A program made the translations under genes and the position numbers. The notes beneath the pieces are model-generated. The model was not told the DNA's origin. It was given only the letters and a program-made list of their open reading frames with translations, and did not search any database. From Streptomyces fagopyri (GTDB lineage: Bacteria > Actinomycetota > Actinomycetes > Streptomycetales > Streptomycetaceae), in NCBI RefSeq assembly GCF_009498275.1, contig NZ_CP045643.1:6138001-6202000 (forward strand): 64,000 nucleotides of DNA, given 5' to 3'. Position 1 is the stretch's first letter, and every line of letters begins with the position of its first letter. Of this stretch, positions 34,521-43,283 are shown one piece after another.

Positions 34521-36946
34521 ACGCTTCTGCCCAAGCCGCCGTCGACCCGCATGCGGTGATCCGTCAGTTGGTCGCCGTCGTTGAACCCGATCTTCCGCCG
34601 GATGCCGTTCAGGCCGCGATGGCCCGGGCGGTTCGGTCCAAGGCAGCCGCCGTCCGCCTGGCCAAAGTTCTCGAAGGCGATCCCGGGCTGCTGACCTCGG
34701 GTCGGGCCGAAGGCCCGGCCTCGGTCGAACGCCTGATCCGTCTTCTGCAAGAGGGCGGCGCCGTCCACGTTGTCCGCCCGCCCTGCGCGCGATGCGGCAG
34801 GCTGGCGCCGCTGACGAGCACCCAGGAGTCCGGGCTGCGGATCTGTTCCTCATGCAGCAACTACCGGACGAGGGCGAAGGGCTGGGCCTGCGTCGCCTGC
34901 GGTAACGGCGAGACCCCGCGCTACGGTCTGGACCGCTTCGGTCGTGAGGTTTGCCGCTTCTGCTTCAAGGGCGACTGCACCGAGGACCCGGCTGCCGACC
35001 TGTTGAGTCACCTGTCCGGCGTCGGGCTCGACAGGACTGTGCTCCAGACGGTGATCACCGAGGTCACCGGGGGGAAGGCCACGGTCGCCCGCCGTCTGCT
35101 CTGGGACCTTCAGAACCAACCGGGCCTTCTGGCCGGTCAGGTTCCCCACCGCTCGCCGCGGACCTTGCTGCTGGCCGACCGGCTGCACCAGGCGGGAGCC
35201 GAGAGCGTTCCGGCGCCGAAGTGCCCGCACTGCGACCGCGCGGTTCCATTGACGCACTCGATCAAGCGGATGCGGGTCTGCGGGAGTTGTTACAACCGCT
35301 CGAAGGCCGAGTCCTGCAAGTGGTGCGGGCGCCATCGCCCGGTCGCCGGCCGCGACGACGCGGGCGCCCCGATCTGCGTCACCTGCCGCCGAGAGGAGCC
35401 CGCTTACCGGGAGACATGCGGTGTCTGCGGTCGGCTCGACGCCGTGGCCGCCCGCACCGGCGACGGGCCGCTCTGCGCTGTCTGCCTCAAACCGCCGGTC
35501 GTCCAGTGCGGTTCCTGCGGTAAGCTCCGCGGCTGCCTCTTCGCCAAGACCGACTCGCCTCGCTGCCGGACATGTTCCCGCAGGCTGGAGCCCTGCACCG
35601 ACTGCGGGACCCCCTCCCGCGTTACCGCCAGAACGGTACGGGGACCGATCTGCGAGAACTGCTGGGAGATGGCCCCCGAAGCCCAAAGGCCCTGCCAGCA
35701 GTGCGGCACGGTCGAGCGGTTGTTCCACTTCGGCCTCTGCCGCAGATGCGCAGGGGAACGACAGCTGCGGACGCTGCTGACACCGCCCGACGGCAAACGC
35801 CGCCCCGAACTCGACAAGGTCGCGGCCGCGCTGTTGGACCTCAACCCCCGCCGGACCCTGCTTTATCTGCGGGAGTCGGCCACCGCTACCCGTCTCGTCA
35901 CCGACCTCGCCGCCGGCACCTGCGACCTCAGCCACGAAGCCCTCGACGCTCGCATGAGCCACCAGCGAGACCTAGCTGTCGACTACTTCCGGGCCGTCCT
36001 GGTCTCCGCCGGCATCCTCCCGGTCCGGGACGAGTACATGGCCCGGCTGGAGCGATGGATCGAGCAGAGGACCGCAACCATCGACGATCCGGAGGACCGC
36101 CGCCTGATCACCGCGTTCGCCCGATGGGACCGCATCGCCCACATCCGGCGACGAGCCCGCGGCAAACCGATCTCCGCCCACACCAACGACGTCGCCCAGA
36201 CGCAGATAGCCAAGGCCATCACCTTCCTGAACTGGATCAAGAGCCAGGGCGACACCCTGGCAACCTGCCGACAGCCCCTCATCGACCTCTGGCTCACCTC
36301 GGAAAACCACCAAGGCCCCTACGCAGCAGCGCCGTTCGTCCGCTGGGCAGTCCGCAGCAAGTTCGCCTCCGGGATCAGCATCCCGGCCCGGCCGCGGCGG
36401 ATCTTTCACCTCCCGCTGGACGCCGACGAACGCTGGGCGACCGCCCGGCGGCTCTTGAATGACGACTCCATCGAGACGAGAGACCGCGTCGCTGGGCTCT
36501 TGGTCGTGCTCTATGGCCAGTTCCCCGCGAGAAGCTGCCGGTTGACCACGGCACACGTCATTCACGACGAGAACGGAGTGGCTCTCCGCCTCCACAGGAC
36601 TCCGCTGAGGCTGCCGCAGCCCCTCGACGGCCTGGTCCTCCAACTCGTTGACATCTCCCGCGACCACGAGCGCACGGTGATGTCGAATGAGCACAACGCG
36701 CCCTGGATCTTCCCGTCCTTGCAGATGCCCGGTCGGCCCGTGACCAGCAAACAACTCACCCGACGCCTCCGCGACATCGGACTTCCTGCCGAAGCTGGAC
36801 GATGCGCGGCCCTGCTCGACCTCTGCACGCAGATGCCCGCAGCCGTCCTTCACCGCCTGCTCGGGATCAGTCCACAGGCTGCCGAACGCTGGTCGGCCGG
36901 GGCCGTCAGGACAACCTACGCAGCCGAGGTGGCCAGTCGATCGTGA
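34517..36946 (+). CDS. Zinc-ribbon-array protein with degenerate tyrosine-recombinase-like C-terminus
   Basis: 809 residues, GTG overlapping the HTH gene stop. Residues about 90-410 contain roughly eight CxxC...CxxC ribbons, for example CARCGRLAPLTS, CVACGNGETP, CPHCDRAVPL, CKWCGRHRP, CGVCGRLDAV, CGSCGKLRG, CTDCGTPSR and CQQCGTVERL. The second half is helical and resembles the recombinase fold: LLVVLYGQFPARSCRLT (where GLRxxEL would be), PWIFPSLQMPGRPVTSKQL, then RCAALLDLCTQM and VLHRLLGISPQAAERWSAG. The usual HxxR and tyrosine are not there: the His is absent and the Tyr position reads Trp. I infer a DNA-binding, non-catalytic partner of the integrase. Possibly it selects the target or organises the synapse. 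Homologues next to integrases are familiar to me, but no published function. Confidence 0.8.
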   Translation: MNASAQAAVDPHAVIRQLVAVVEPDLPPDAVQAAMARAVRSKAAAVRLAKVLEGDPGLLTSGRAEGPASVERLIRLLQEGGAVHVVRPPCARCGRLAPLTSTQESGLRICSSCSNYRTRAKGWACVACGNGETPRYGLDRFGREVCRFCFKGDCTEDPAADLLSHLSGVGLDRTVLQTVITEVTGGKATVARRLLWDLQNQPGLLAGQVPHRSPRTLLLADRLHQAGAESVPAPKCPHCDRAVPLTHSIKRMRVCGSCYNRSKAESCKWCGRHRPVAGRDDAGAPICVTCRREEPAYRETCGVCGRLDAVAARTGDGPLCAVCLKPPVVQCGSCGKLRGCLFAKTDSPRCRTCSRRLEPCTDCGTPSRVTARTVRGPICENCWEMAPEAQRPCQQCGTVERLFHFGLCRRCAGERQLRTLLTPPDGKRRPELDKVAAALLDLNPRRTLLYLRESATATRLVTDLAAGTCDLSHEALDARMSHQRDLAVDYFRAVLVSAGILPVRDEYMARLERWIEQRTATIDDPEDRRLITAFARWDRIAHIRRRARGKPISAHTNDVAQTQIAKAITFLNWIKSQGDTLATCRQPLIDLWLTSENHQGPYAAAPFVRWAVRSKFASGISIPARPRRIFHLPLDADERWATARRLLNDDSIETRDRVAGLLVVLYGQFPARSCRLTTAHVIHDENGVALRLHRTPLRLPQPLDGLVLQLVDISRDHERTVMSNEHNAPWIFPSLQMPGRPVTSKQLTRRLRDIGLPAEAGRCAALLDLCTQMPAAVLHRLLGISPQAAERWSAGAVRTTYAAEVASRS

Positions 36947-37024
36947 CTACGCCCTGCTTGCCTGACTGGCAACGCAGACGCAGGTCTCCTCCGGTGGTGG
37001 ACTGAGACCCGCCCATCTACAGCC

Positions 37025-37046
37025 CGCCCCTGGAATTCCGGGGGCG
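37025..37046 (+). terminator. Hairpin after the recombination module
   Basis: CGCCCCTGG (37025-37033) and CCGGGGGCG (37038-37046) pair over nine bases with one T-G and an AATT loop. It separates the module from the cargo gene. Confidence 0.7.
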
Positions 37047-37112
37047 TTCACGTCCGGACCGGGTCTATGAATTCGATCGCACCTGTAGTACAAGGCGGCT
37101 AATGTCCTGTTC

Positions 37113-38051
37113 ATGAACGATTCGCTCTCGTCCGAGAGTTTCTTTCAGGGCGCCAAGAAGGCCGCCCACAGAGCCATGGACGACCATGGCCGCCCGGAGT
37201 ACGACGAGTTCGCCCTCCACGCTGGTGTGGCCGTTGAGAAGCTGGCCAAGGCAGTCCTTGTCTCGAAGAACCCGGTCTACATCGCGGAGATCCGCAACAA
37301 CAGCGCGGACATGGTGCTGCACGTCGGTGGACACCTCCAGTTGGACGAGGAGAGGGTTCGCACCGTCGGGGCCTCGGAAGCTATCAAGCGACTCCAGAAG
37401 ATCGGCGTGCTCCAGAAGGACTCCCAGCTCGACCTGCTGATCGAGATGCGCAACGGAGCAGCTCACACTTCTCCAGACAGCGTCCTGGCGAAGGGGATGA
37501 TTTCTCCCCTCGCCCGGACGATCGAGACGCTACTGAACGATCTCGGCAAACCGCTGGACGAGTTCTGGGGGCGGTGGACGAACGCGGTCAAGAACGCTGT
37601 GAACGAGCAGGAGGACCAGGTCTTCCGCGACGTTCAGCTGCGTATTACTCAGGCTCGGCATGCGTTCGAGGACCGGTTCGTAGGTCTCCCGGCGGAGGTC
37701 AAGGAAGGCGCACTCAAGGCGCCACAGCCCCGCAAGGAGGAGTGGTTCGTCAAGCCGATGGAGATCAGGGACGGCGACATGCTCGTACTGAAGACCTCGG
37801 GCGGCGACTGTCCCGCCTGCGGCGGGCAGGGTCTCCTCACCTTCGAACCCGTCCGCCATACGGCTACGGAGACAACGTTCACCGCGAACGGCTTTGGCTG
37901 CTATCTGTGCAACTTCGAGGTGAGCGGTCCGGATGAGATGGCTGCCTTGCGGAAGGCCAACACCCCCGGACTGATGGCCACGGTGTCTGTCTCCCACGGC
38001 CCCACCCTCACCCCGGAGGAGATCAAGATGGGCGAGACGCAGGCAGGCTGA
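37113..38051 (+). CDS. HEPN-like protein with zinc ribbon (element 1 cargo)
   Basis: 312 residues, ATG 37113. The N-terminal part is helical (FFQGAKKAAHRAMDDHG, EFALHAGVAVEKLAKAVLV), then the motif LIEMRNGAAHTSP at residues 111-121. RNGAAH fits the RNxxxH signature of HEPN nucleases, and the helical setting also fits. A linker leads to a C-terminal ribbon: DCPACGGQGLLTF and FGCYLCNFEV. No antitoxin or nucleotidyltransferase gene is adjacent. HEPN proteins act as RNA-cleaving toxins or immune effectors; this role is inferred. Its own promoter-like TAATGT (about 37101) and lower GC set it apart from the recombination genes. The family was not recognised directly. Confidence 0.7.
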   Translation: MNDSLSSESFFQGAKKAAHRAMDDHGRPEYDEFALHAGVAVEKLAKAVLVSKNPVYIAEIRNNSADMVLHVGGHLQLDEERVRTVGASEAIKRLQKIGVLQKDSQLDLLIEMRNGAAHTSPDSVLAKGMISPLARTIETLLNDLGKPLDEFWGRWTNAVKNAVNEQEDQVFRDVQLRITQARHAFEDRFVGLPAEVKEGALKAPQPRKEEWFVKPMEIRDGDMLVLKTSGGDCPACGGQGLLTFEPVRHTATETTFTANGFGCYLCNFEVSGPDEMAALRKANTPGLMATVSVSHGPTLTPEEIKMGETQAG

Positions 38052-38062
38052 TCTCCGCGTCG

Positions 38063-38090
38063 AGGCTCCGGCTCCCCGGGCGGAGCCTTT
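38063..38090 (+). terminator. Rho-independent terminator of the cargo gene
   Basis: AGGCTCCG (38063-38070) and CGGAGCCT (38081-38088) with a ten-base loop, followed by TTCCC, twelve bases after the stop. Confidence 0.8.
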
Positions 38091-38319
38091 CCCATGTTCT
38101 GAACTGCGCTGACCCTTCCTGCGCCCACCCCGTATGGACGTCCTTCTGATACCTGAGTTGCTCAGGCTGGTGGCAGCCGAGGACGCGAGCCCCAACATCA
38201 GCAAGATCCTTGGCCAGTTCGCGCAGTAGGGCGTCGACGGCCTGATCGTCGTTCTGCTGATCCTCGACGTCACCGGCTATTCCACACTCCTGAATATCCG
38301 AACCTACCGATACCCGAAG

Positions 38320-38330
38320 CGGTACGGGCG
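38320..38330. repeat. Right junction repeat of element 1 (attR-like)
   Basis: CGGTACGGGCG; see the left copy at 32868. Directly after it comEA coding resumes with IAPFGGRERAG. Confidence 0.6.
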
Positions 38331-38798
38331 ATCGCTCCCTTCGGCGGACGGGAGCGGGCTGGAAGTGGCAGCGGAGCCATGGGACCCTCCCCGGCCGTGC
38401 CGGGCGGCCCGGCCGGGGAGGCGAACACCTTGGGCCCGGCCGCGACCGAGATCGTGGTGGACGTCAGCGGCAAGGTGCGCAGTCCCGGGCTCCAGCGACT
38501 GCCGGCCGGTTCGCGGGTCGAGGACGCGCTGCGGGCCGCGGGCGGGGTGCGGCCGGGGGCGAACACGGAGGGTCTCAACCGCGCACGCCTCCTCGTGGAC
38601 GGCGAACAGGTCGCCGTCGGTGCTCCCGCGCCCGTGGCGGGACCGGTCACGGGCGGCGGCTCCATCGCGGGTGGTGCGGGCGGACCCGGTTCCGGGGCGG
38701 CACCATCGGCTCCGGTCTCCCTCAGCACGGCCACCGTCGACCAGCTCGACACCCTCCCCGGTGTCGGTCCGGTGCTCGCCCGGCACATCGTCGAGTAC
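38331..38798 (+). pseudogene. comEA: comEA, middle fragment (SLBB and first half of HhH)
   Basis: In frame with the 5' fragment. It encodes IAPFGGRERAGSGSGAM, a Gly/Pro linker, the SLBB domain (EIVVDVSGKVRSPGLQRLPAGSRVEDALRAAGGVRPG... LNRARLLVDGEQVAVG) and the helix-hairpin-helix start (LSTATVDQLDTLPGVGPVLARHIVEY). At TAC 38796-38798 host sequence ends and element 2 begins. No frameshift or stop is present in this piece, implying recent interruption. Confidence 0.9.
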
Positions 38799-38861
38799 TG
38801 GATTAACGCGGCGAAGAGTGTGTCCACCTTCGGCGGTGTCTCGCTGGGAGGGGCTGCGCGG

Positions 38862-38892
38862 GCGTGTTCCGCGTCGAAGACGCGGAACACGC
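38862..38892 (-). terminator. 14-bp perfect hairpin at the left end of element 2
   Basis: GCGTGTTCCGCGTC (38862-38875) pairs with GACGCGGAACACGC (38879-38892) around a GAA triloop. It lies 52 bases after the last gene of the leftward operon and is probably its terminator or an end structure. Confidence 0.75.
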
Positions 38893-38943
38893 GTGTCTCG
38901 TCGGAGCCGCAGGTGAAGGTCCACTCCTGTGGGTGAACAAGGC

Positions 38944-39402
38944 TCACCGGTTCCGCAGAGGAACGACGCCCTGTTCCGGGACGGCGGTCGGGGAAGTACG
39001 GCTGAACGTCCCCAGCTCGCGGCGAAGCCGCTGGAGCTCGTCTTCCTTGGCTGCCAGGACCGACAGGGCCACCTGGTGACGTTCCTTGAGCTGGTTGAAC
39101 TCGGTGTGGGTGCGGGCGAGTTTGTGGGTGAGCCGCTGGTTCTGGTCCCGCAGCCGGGCGATCCGGGCCTCGCGCGGGTCGGGCTGCTGGCCTGCGGCCC
39201 AGGCGGCGGCCCTGCGCTTTTCGAACTCGTCCTTGAGGTGGCCCCAGGTCCGATAGAGAGCGGCCCGGGAGACACCGGCCTCCCGCGCCAGCGTCTTGAC
39301 GTCGCAGGCCCCGCCGGCCGGGATGTGTCCGGCCAGGAGCCGGTCGATGGCCGCGCGGATGCGCCGCTCGATCTGGTCGCGCTGTTCGGGGCTGTGAGCC
39401 AT
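38944..39402 (-). CDS. TnpC-like small HTH/coiled-coil protein (DUF6262-type)
   Basis: 152 residues, ATG 39402 touching the upstream stop (TGAATG). The first half is a helix-turn-helix: TLAREAGVSRAALYRTWGHLKDEF. The second is a heptad-rich coiled coil: RIARLRDQNQRLTHKLARTHTEFNQLKERHQ... KEDELQRLRREL. The C-terminus is basic. The position (last gene after the recombinases) and architecture match TnpC of Tn554-like elements, which helps transposition orientation and efficiency. DUF6262 is my assignment from memory. Confidence 0.8.
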   Translation of the reverse strand: MAHSPEQRDQIERRIRAAIDRLLAGHIPAGGACDVKTLAREAGVSRAALYRTWGHLKDEFEKRRAAAWAAGQQPDPREARIARLRDQNQRLTHKLARTHTEFNQLKERHQVALSVLAAKEDELQRLRRELGTFSRTSPTAVPEQGVVPLRNR

Positions 39403-41583
39403 TCATCCGGCCTTTCCGGCTGCCTTGTCGATCTCTTCGAGGATCCGCATCGAGCGCTCGTGCTCGGCCAGGAGCCGGTCCTTCTCCCCGGCCGGAATGC
39501 GTGGGCTGGCCAGCAGGACGGTGCTGTTGTCGGCGGCGGTCTGCCAGACGGGACGGTGAACGAGGTGATGGGTGGCCTGCGGACACCGTCCGCTGTCACA
39601 CATTCCGGTCAGCGGAGCCGTGGCGGACTTGGCGCCGGCGAGCTTGAGGCAGAGCGCTTTCGCGGGATCCTCGAACCAGCAGTAGTTCGCCGCAGAGAGG
39701 TGCAGGGCGGCGGCCTTCTTCTTCAGCAGGAGTTCGACCTGCCGGTCGGTGACCACCTTCGCCGGGCCGGGCTCGTGTCCCTCCAGCTCGTCCTCGACGG
39801 CTCGGAACGTGGCCAGCAGAGCGTCGGCGCCGGGGCCAGCGGGAAGCTGGCCTTCCTGGAACTGCCGGAATGCCTCGGCGGTGCGGTGCAGTTTCTCGGC
39901 CGCTTCGGCCTTCCTCCATTCCTGGTGGAAGACGGCCTGGGCCCCTCCGGGGCGGTGGGCGTATCCCTCGCTGGTCACCACGGTCAGGTGCTTGAAGTGC
40001 ACTTTCGTCGCGAGGATGCCGCCGGGCCGGGCGGCCATCTCGACTGCGAGCGTGCGCCTGAGACGTCGCGGGTGGATCGCGTCCTCGGGAATCGGGGCGA
40101 GCCCCATCCGTTGTCCGGCCGACGAGCCGACCCAGCGACGCAGCCAGAGGGCGGCACCGTTGTCGAAGTTGTGGATCCGCCCGAACAGCAACTCACCCTC
40201 GGCGGCGTCGGTGAGCTTCTCGGCGAGGCCGATCGCGTGCACCACCTCGTCGACGACGACCCACTCATCTCGCTCACCGCCCCAGCGGCGGGCCTTGATG
40301 ACCTTGCTCGCAATCCGGTGCCGGGCCAGGCCCGGGGCGTCTTCCTCGGTCTTGACCCGGCAGCCGACGAGAAGTTCGGTCAGCTCGCTGGCTCGCATCC
40401 CGGTCAGTGCCGAGACGGTCATCAGGCAGGCGTGGGCGGCGACGCGGGCCAGGGCGTCCGCCTGGGTCGAGGGCAGGGGAAGCGTCCAGGGGATCAACTC
40501 GCCGGTGTCCGCGCGGGGGACCTCGGCGCCGCCGCGGGCCCAGACGTATTCGTGGCCGACCTCATCGAGAGCGGTCTCCAGCAACGGCCGGGACCGCCGG
40601 AGCATGGGGGCGGAGATGTCCCAGTGCCCGCTGGGGCGAACGAGGTGTTGGAAGCTGACGTGCAGGAGCGGGTCCTGCGGGTCCCAGCCGCGGTTCAGGC
40701 GTTTGGTGATCTGCCCCGGGTCCAGTCGCGGCAGCGGCTTGTGGCCGCGGCGATGGTCATCGAGGATCTCGGCGAGTTCGTCCGGGTCGTCCATGCTCAG
40801 ATAGCGGGTCCGCTTCAAGGTGTCCCACTGGGTGAGTGCGGCTCGGCGAGTCCGTCGCAGGTTGGCGATGTGTGGTCCGAGGACCTCGACCAGGTGCAGG
40901 CTCGCGGTCAGCAGCGGAGCGAGCACTTCGTCGGGCAGCGGCGACGTCTTGATCTGGACGTCGGGCCGGGCCGGTGTCCCGGTGATCTCTCTGGGCGAGC
41001 GTTCGCCCCAGGGCCGGAACCCCGCCCGGTAGCGGTCGGCGGACAACACACCCGCGTAATCGCTGATCTCCTGCATCGCGGAGACGAGCGACCGCAGGGA
41101 GTTGCCGGCCTTGGGCCGGATCACCGCTCCGGTCTTGTCGCGGATGACGCCGTAGTCCTTGATGAACGCTTCGCAATGATCCTGGGTCACCGCCGCGAGC
41201 GTTGGGACGCGCCGCTCGTGCAGCCAGTTGAACCAGAACGACAGCAGATAGAGCCGGGACCAGACGGTCCGCGGGTGCCGGGGGATGCGCCGGGCCCGGG
41301 GCAGAGCCAGCACCCGCTCGTCCCGGGTGGCGATCCAGGACAGCGCGAGTTCCTTGGCGACCACTCGCCAGAGCGGGTCGCGGATGCGGGGGAAGTCCCA
41401 CGTCTTCTCGGTCGTCTTCATCTGGACCGGGGCGTCCGCCCAGCCCTCGAACGACCACACCTCGTCCTCGAAACGGGGCCGAACAGCCCCGTTCTTCCAG
41501 TTCAGCCCTGCCGTGGAGGCGATATCCGCCCCGGCGAACAGCGACCCAGAAGGCAGACCGTGATGAACAGCCGAGATCGTCAC
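39403..41583 (-). CDS. Tyrosine recombinase 3 of element 2
   Basis: 726 residues, GTG 41583 overlapping the previous stop (GTGA). The N-terminal half holds DNA-binding helices (PRHPRTVWSRLYLLSFWFNWLHE). The catalytic domain has MTVSALTGMRASELTELLVG (first Arg), IHPRRLRRTLAVEM (HxxR) and FKHLTVVTSEGYAHR (late His and Tyr nucleophile), so catalysis looks intact. After it comes a long extension with cysteines (MCDSGRCPQATHH and NYCWFED), probably a zinc site. It is longer than typical integrases, as TnpB-like members are. Confidence 0.88.
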   Translation of the reverse strand: MTISAVHHGLPSGSLFAGADIASTAGLNWKNGAVRPRFEDEVWSFEGWADAPVQMKTTEKTWDFPRIRDPLWRVVAKELALSWIATRDERVLALPRARRIPRHPRTVWSRLYLLSFWFNWLHERRVPTLAAVTQDHCEAFIKDYGVIRDKTGAVIRPKAGNSLRSLVSAMQEISDYAGVLSADRYRAGFRPWGERSPREITGTPARPDVQIKTSPLPDEVLAPLLTASLHLVEVLGPHIANLRRTRRAALTQWDTLKRTRYLSMDDPDELAEILDDHRRGHKPLPRLDPGQITKRLNRGWDPQDPLLHVSFQHLVRPSGHWDISAPMLRRSRPLLETALDEVGHEYVWARGGAEVPRADTGELIPWTLPLPSTQADALARVAAHACLMTVSALTGMRASELTELLVGCRVKTEEDAPGLARHRIASKVIKARRWGGERDEWVVVDEVVHAIGLAEKLTDAAEGELLFGRIHNFDNGAALWLRRWVGSSAGQRMGLAPIPEDAIHPRRLRRTLAVEMAARPGGILATKVHFKHLTVVTSEGYAHRPGGAQAVFHQEWRKAEAAEKLHRTAEAFRQFQEGQLPAGPGADALLATFRAVEDELEGHEPGPAKVVTDRQVELLLKKKAAALHLSAANYCWFEDPAKALCLKLAGAKSATAPLTGMCDSGRCPQATHHLVHRPVWQTAADNSTVLLASPRIPAGEKDRLLAEHERSMRILEEIDKAAGKAG

Positions 41584-43283
41584 GGCGTCATCTCCTCGGC
41601 CCGCAAGGGCAGTTCCGCGTCTGTGTCGCCGACCTCCTTCCCGGCGGCCGCGACAGCGGCCGCCGGGAAGCGGGGCAGGATCTGTGAGGACAGCCGATGA
41701 GCGTAGGGCGCGAAGACCACCGCGAACTGCTCGCGCGGCATCGCCCTGAACTGCCGGGCGAAGTAAGCCTTCAGCCGCAGCAGATTCGGCAGGTGACGCG
41801 GTGCGAACACGGCGAGCGGACAGAGCAGACAAACCCAGGGCCTGGCCGGACACGGCTTGCCCTTGGGGCCGTGCAGCCCCGCCAGCTGGTCGGTGCAGGA
41901 CGCCGTGAACACGTCCCTCTCACCGGCCAGCAGCTCGGCCAGAACACCGCGGTCCAGTCCCAGACGCTGTACTTCCTCCGGGAGCCGGGCGGCGGAGGCC
42001 GCCTCGTCGACGACGGCCGGAGTGCTGGCCCGTCGCAGGAGATCGCTCTGGGCGTCCGAGATGATGTCGTCGATCACGGCCTGCTGGGCGGGGGTCGCCG
42101 CCGACAGGTAGTGATCTCCCTCGACCTGCGGCGAGTGATTGGGGTCGATCGTGGCCCGCAGCGACCACTCGCGCTGACCCCGCTGGGCGATGAACGTCGT
42201 CCGCAGCCGGCGCCGGTCGACCGGAAACGGCTCTCCGTTGTCGCCCTTCAGGGCGTGCTGTTTCACCCAGGTCCGCAGCAGATACTCGCGGAACGTTCCC
42301 GCATGGGGAACCAGGTTGCGGCCCAGAACCAGCCAGACGTGGCGGGCCAGCTCGTCGGGGACGTGTCGTCTCATCAACTCGGTGTGCTCAAGCCACTGTT
42401 GCAGCAGGCCCGAAGCTCTCGGGGACAGCACCACGGACTCTTCGGAGGTGCGGCCCTTGGTGTAGGAGAGGAGCATCGCCTGGCGCCCGGTCCAGCGGAC
42501 ATCGTCCGTGGTCAGACCGGCCAGCCCGTCCGGGACGATGCCGGTCCAGGCAGACATCAGCAGAACGTAGGGGACCGCCTGGATGTGCGTGGGAAACAGG
42601 GTCTCCCTCTCCTTGGTGACGCTGCCGCACCGGTGCTTGAAGTTGTTCAGCGTCATGCCAAGGTGTTCGGCGACCGGGACCCGGCTGACCGGCCCGGTCC
42701 GCGTCAGCAGCCAGGCGGCGTTCGCCTTGCTCCAGCCGCCGACCGCCGGATCCTGCCCGCCTTCGGCCAGCGTGATCATCGCGCGGTGCCTCTCGCCGAG
42801 CCGGCGTACCTCTGCTTTGCAGAGGTCGATCAGTCGGTTCCACTCGTCGGGCTCGTAGGGCTTCAGCGGCCCGTTCAAGAGCGGCCGGGTGTAGTTGGTG
42901 CCGAACACCATCTGCCTCACTGGCTCCGCCAGGGTCTGATGCCGCTGGTCGAAAGACCGCAGGATCGTGCGGGTGCGGTATTCCACCAGGTATTGCGAGC
43001 GAAGCCAGAGCCCGCCGAGCAGGGGCCGGGTGAGCTCGGCGGCCGAGCCGGTGAACCCGTCGGCGGTCAGCTCACGGACCATCCGCCGCAGCGTGACCAC
43101 GAAGGCCTTGAGCGTGGTCAGCTTCGCGATCGGGCCGTTGGGATGGACCGTCGCCGCGAGCCCTTCGGCGAGGTCGGCCGCCAGATCCGGGTTCGCGACC
43201 TTGCCGATGCTGACCAGCACGGGTTCCTGGCCGGGCAGCGACACCTTCAGCGACAACGGCTCACGAATCACTTCGGCGGGCAT
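41580..43283 (-). CDS. Recombinase-like protein 2 of element 2 (partly degenerate)
   Basis: 567 residues, ATG 43283 directly after the first recombinase's stop. The recombinase fold is suggested by VLLMSAWTGIVPDGLAGLTTDDV, LLSYTKGRTSEESVVLSP, VDRRRLRTTFIAQRG and HSPQVEGDHYLSA. The first catalytic Arg (GLR) is not visible (GIVPDGL), the HxxR is DRRR, while the late His and Tyr (GDHYL) remain. A cysteine-rich end (SCTDQL... CPARPWVCLLCPLAVF) may bind zinc. Likely it is a structural partner in the recombinase complex. The middle protein of other recombinase trios is comparable by position. Confidence 0.8.
   Translation of the reverse strand: MPAEVIREPLSLKVSLPGQEPVLVSIGKVANPDLAADLAEGLAATVHPNGPIAKLTTLKAFVVTLRRMVRELTADGFTGSAAELTRPLLGGLWLRSQYLVEYRTRTILRSFDQRHQTLAEPVRQMVFGTNYTRPLLNGPLKPYEPDEWNRLIDLCKAEVRRLGERHRAMITLAEGGQDPAVGGWSKANAAWLLTRTGPVSRVPVAEHLGMTLNNFKHRCGSVTKERETLFPTHIQAVPYVLLMSAWTGIVPDGLAGLTTDDVRWTGRQAMLLSYTKGRTSEESVVLSPRASGLLQQWLEHTELMRRHVPDELARHVWLVLGRNLVPHAGTFREYLLRTWVKQHALKGDNGEPFPVDRRRLRTTFIAQRGQREWSLRATIDPNHSPQVEGDHYLSAATPAQQAVIDDIISDAQSDLLRRASTPAVVDEAASAARLPEEVQRLGLDRGVLAELLAGERDVFTASCTDQLAGLHGPKGKPCPARPWVCLLCPLAVFAPRHLPNLLRLKAYFARQFRAMPREQFAVVFAPYAHRLSSQILPRFPAAAVAAAGKEVGDTDAELPLRAEEMTP

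Larger units (their letters stand above)
32879..38330. mobile_element. Element 1: recombinase/HTH/zinc-ribbon element with a HEPN-like cargo
   Basis: About 5.45 kb inserted in comEA between imperfect 11-bp repeats. It carries a coupled three-gene recombination module (33058-36946) and one cargo gene (37113-38051) with its own terminator. Composition is lower in GC than the surrounding housekeeping genes, most clearly from 37050 to 38320. The right 270 bases (38052-38320) hold only a tiny ORF of about 30 codons (38134 region) and no recognisable gene. No terminal inverted repeats or transposase of the DDE type were seen, so site-specific integration by tyrosine recombinase is inferred. Confidence 0.8.

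Noticed and set aside
38134..38230. A 31-codon ORF near the right end of element 1 as a real gene
   Set aside because: No clear ribosome site, no relationship I can recognise, and codon use is not distinctive. Mentioned under the element only.
32907..38337. CGATCGC at both ends of element 1 (32907-32913 and 38331-38337) as the att core
   Set aside because: The two copies lie in different codon phases of comEA, so joining them would break the host frame. The VRA repeats at 32868 and 38320 keep phase and fit better.
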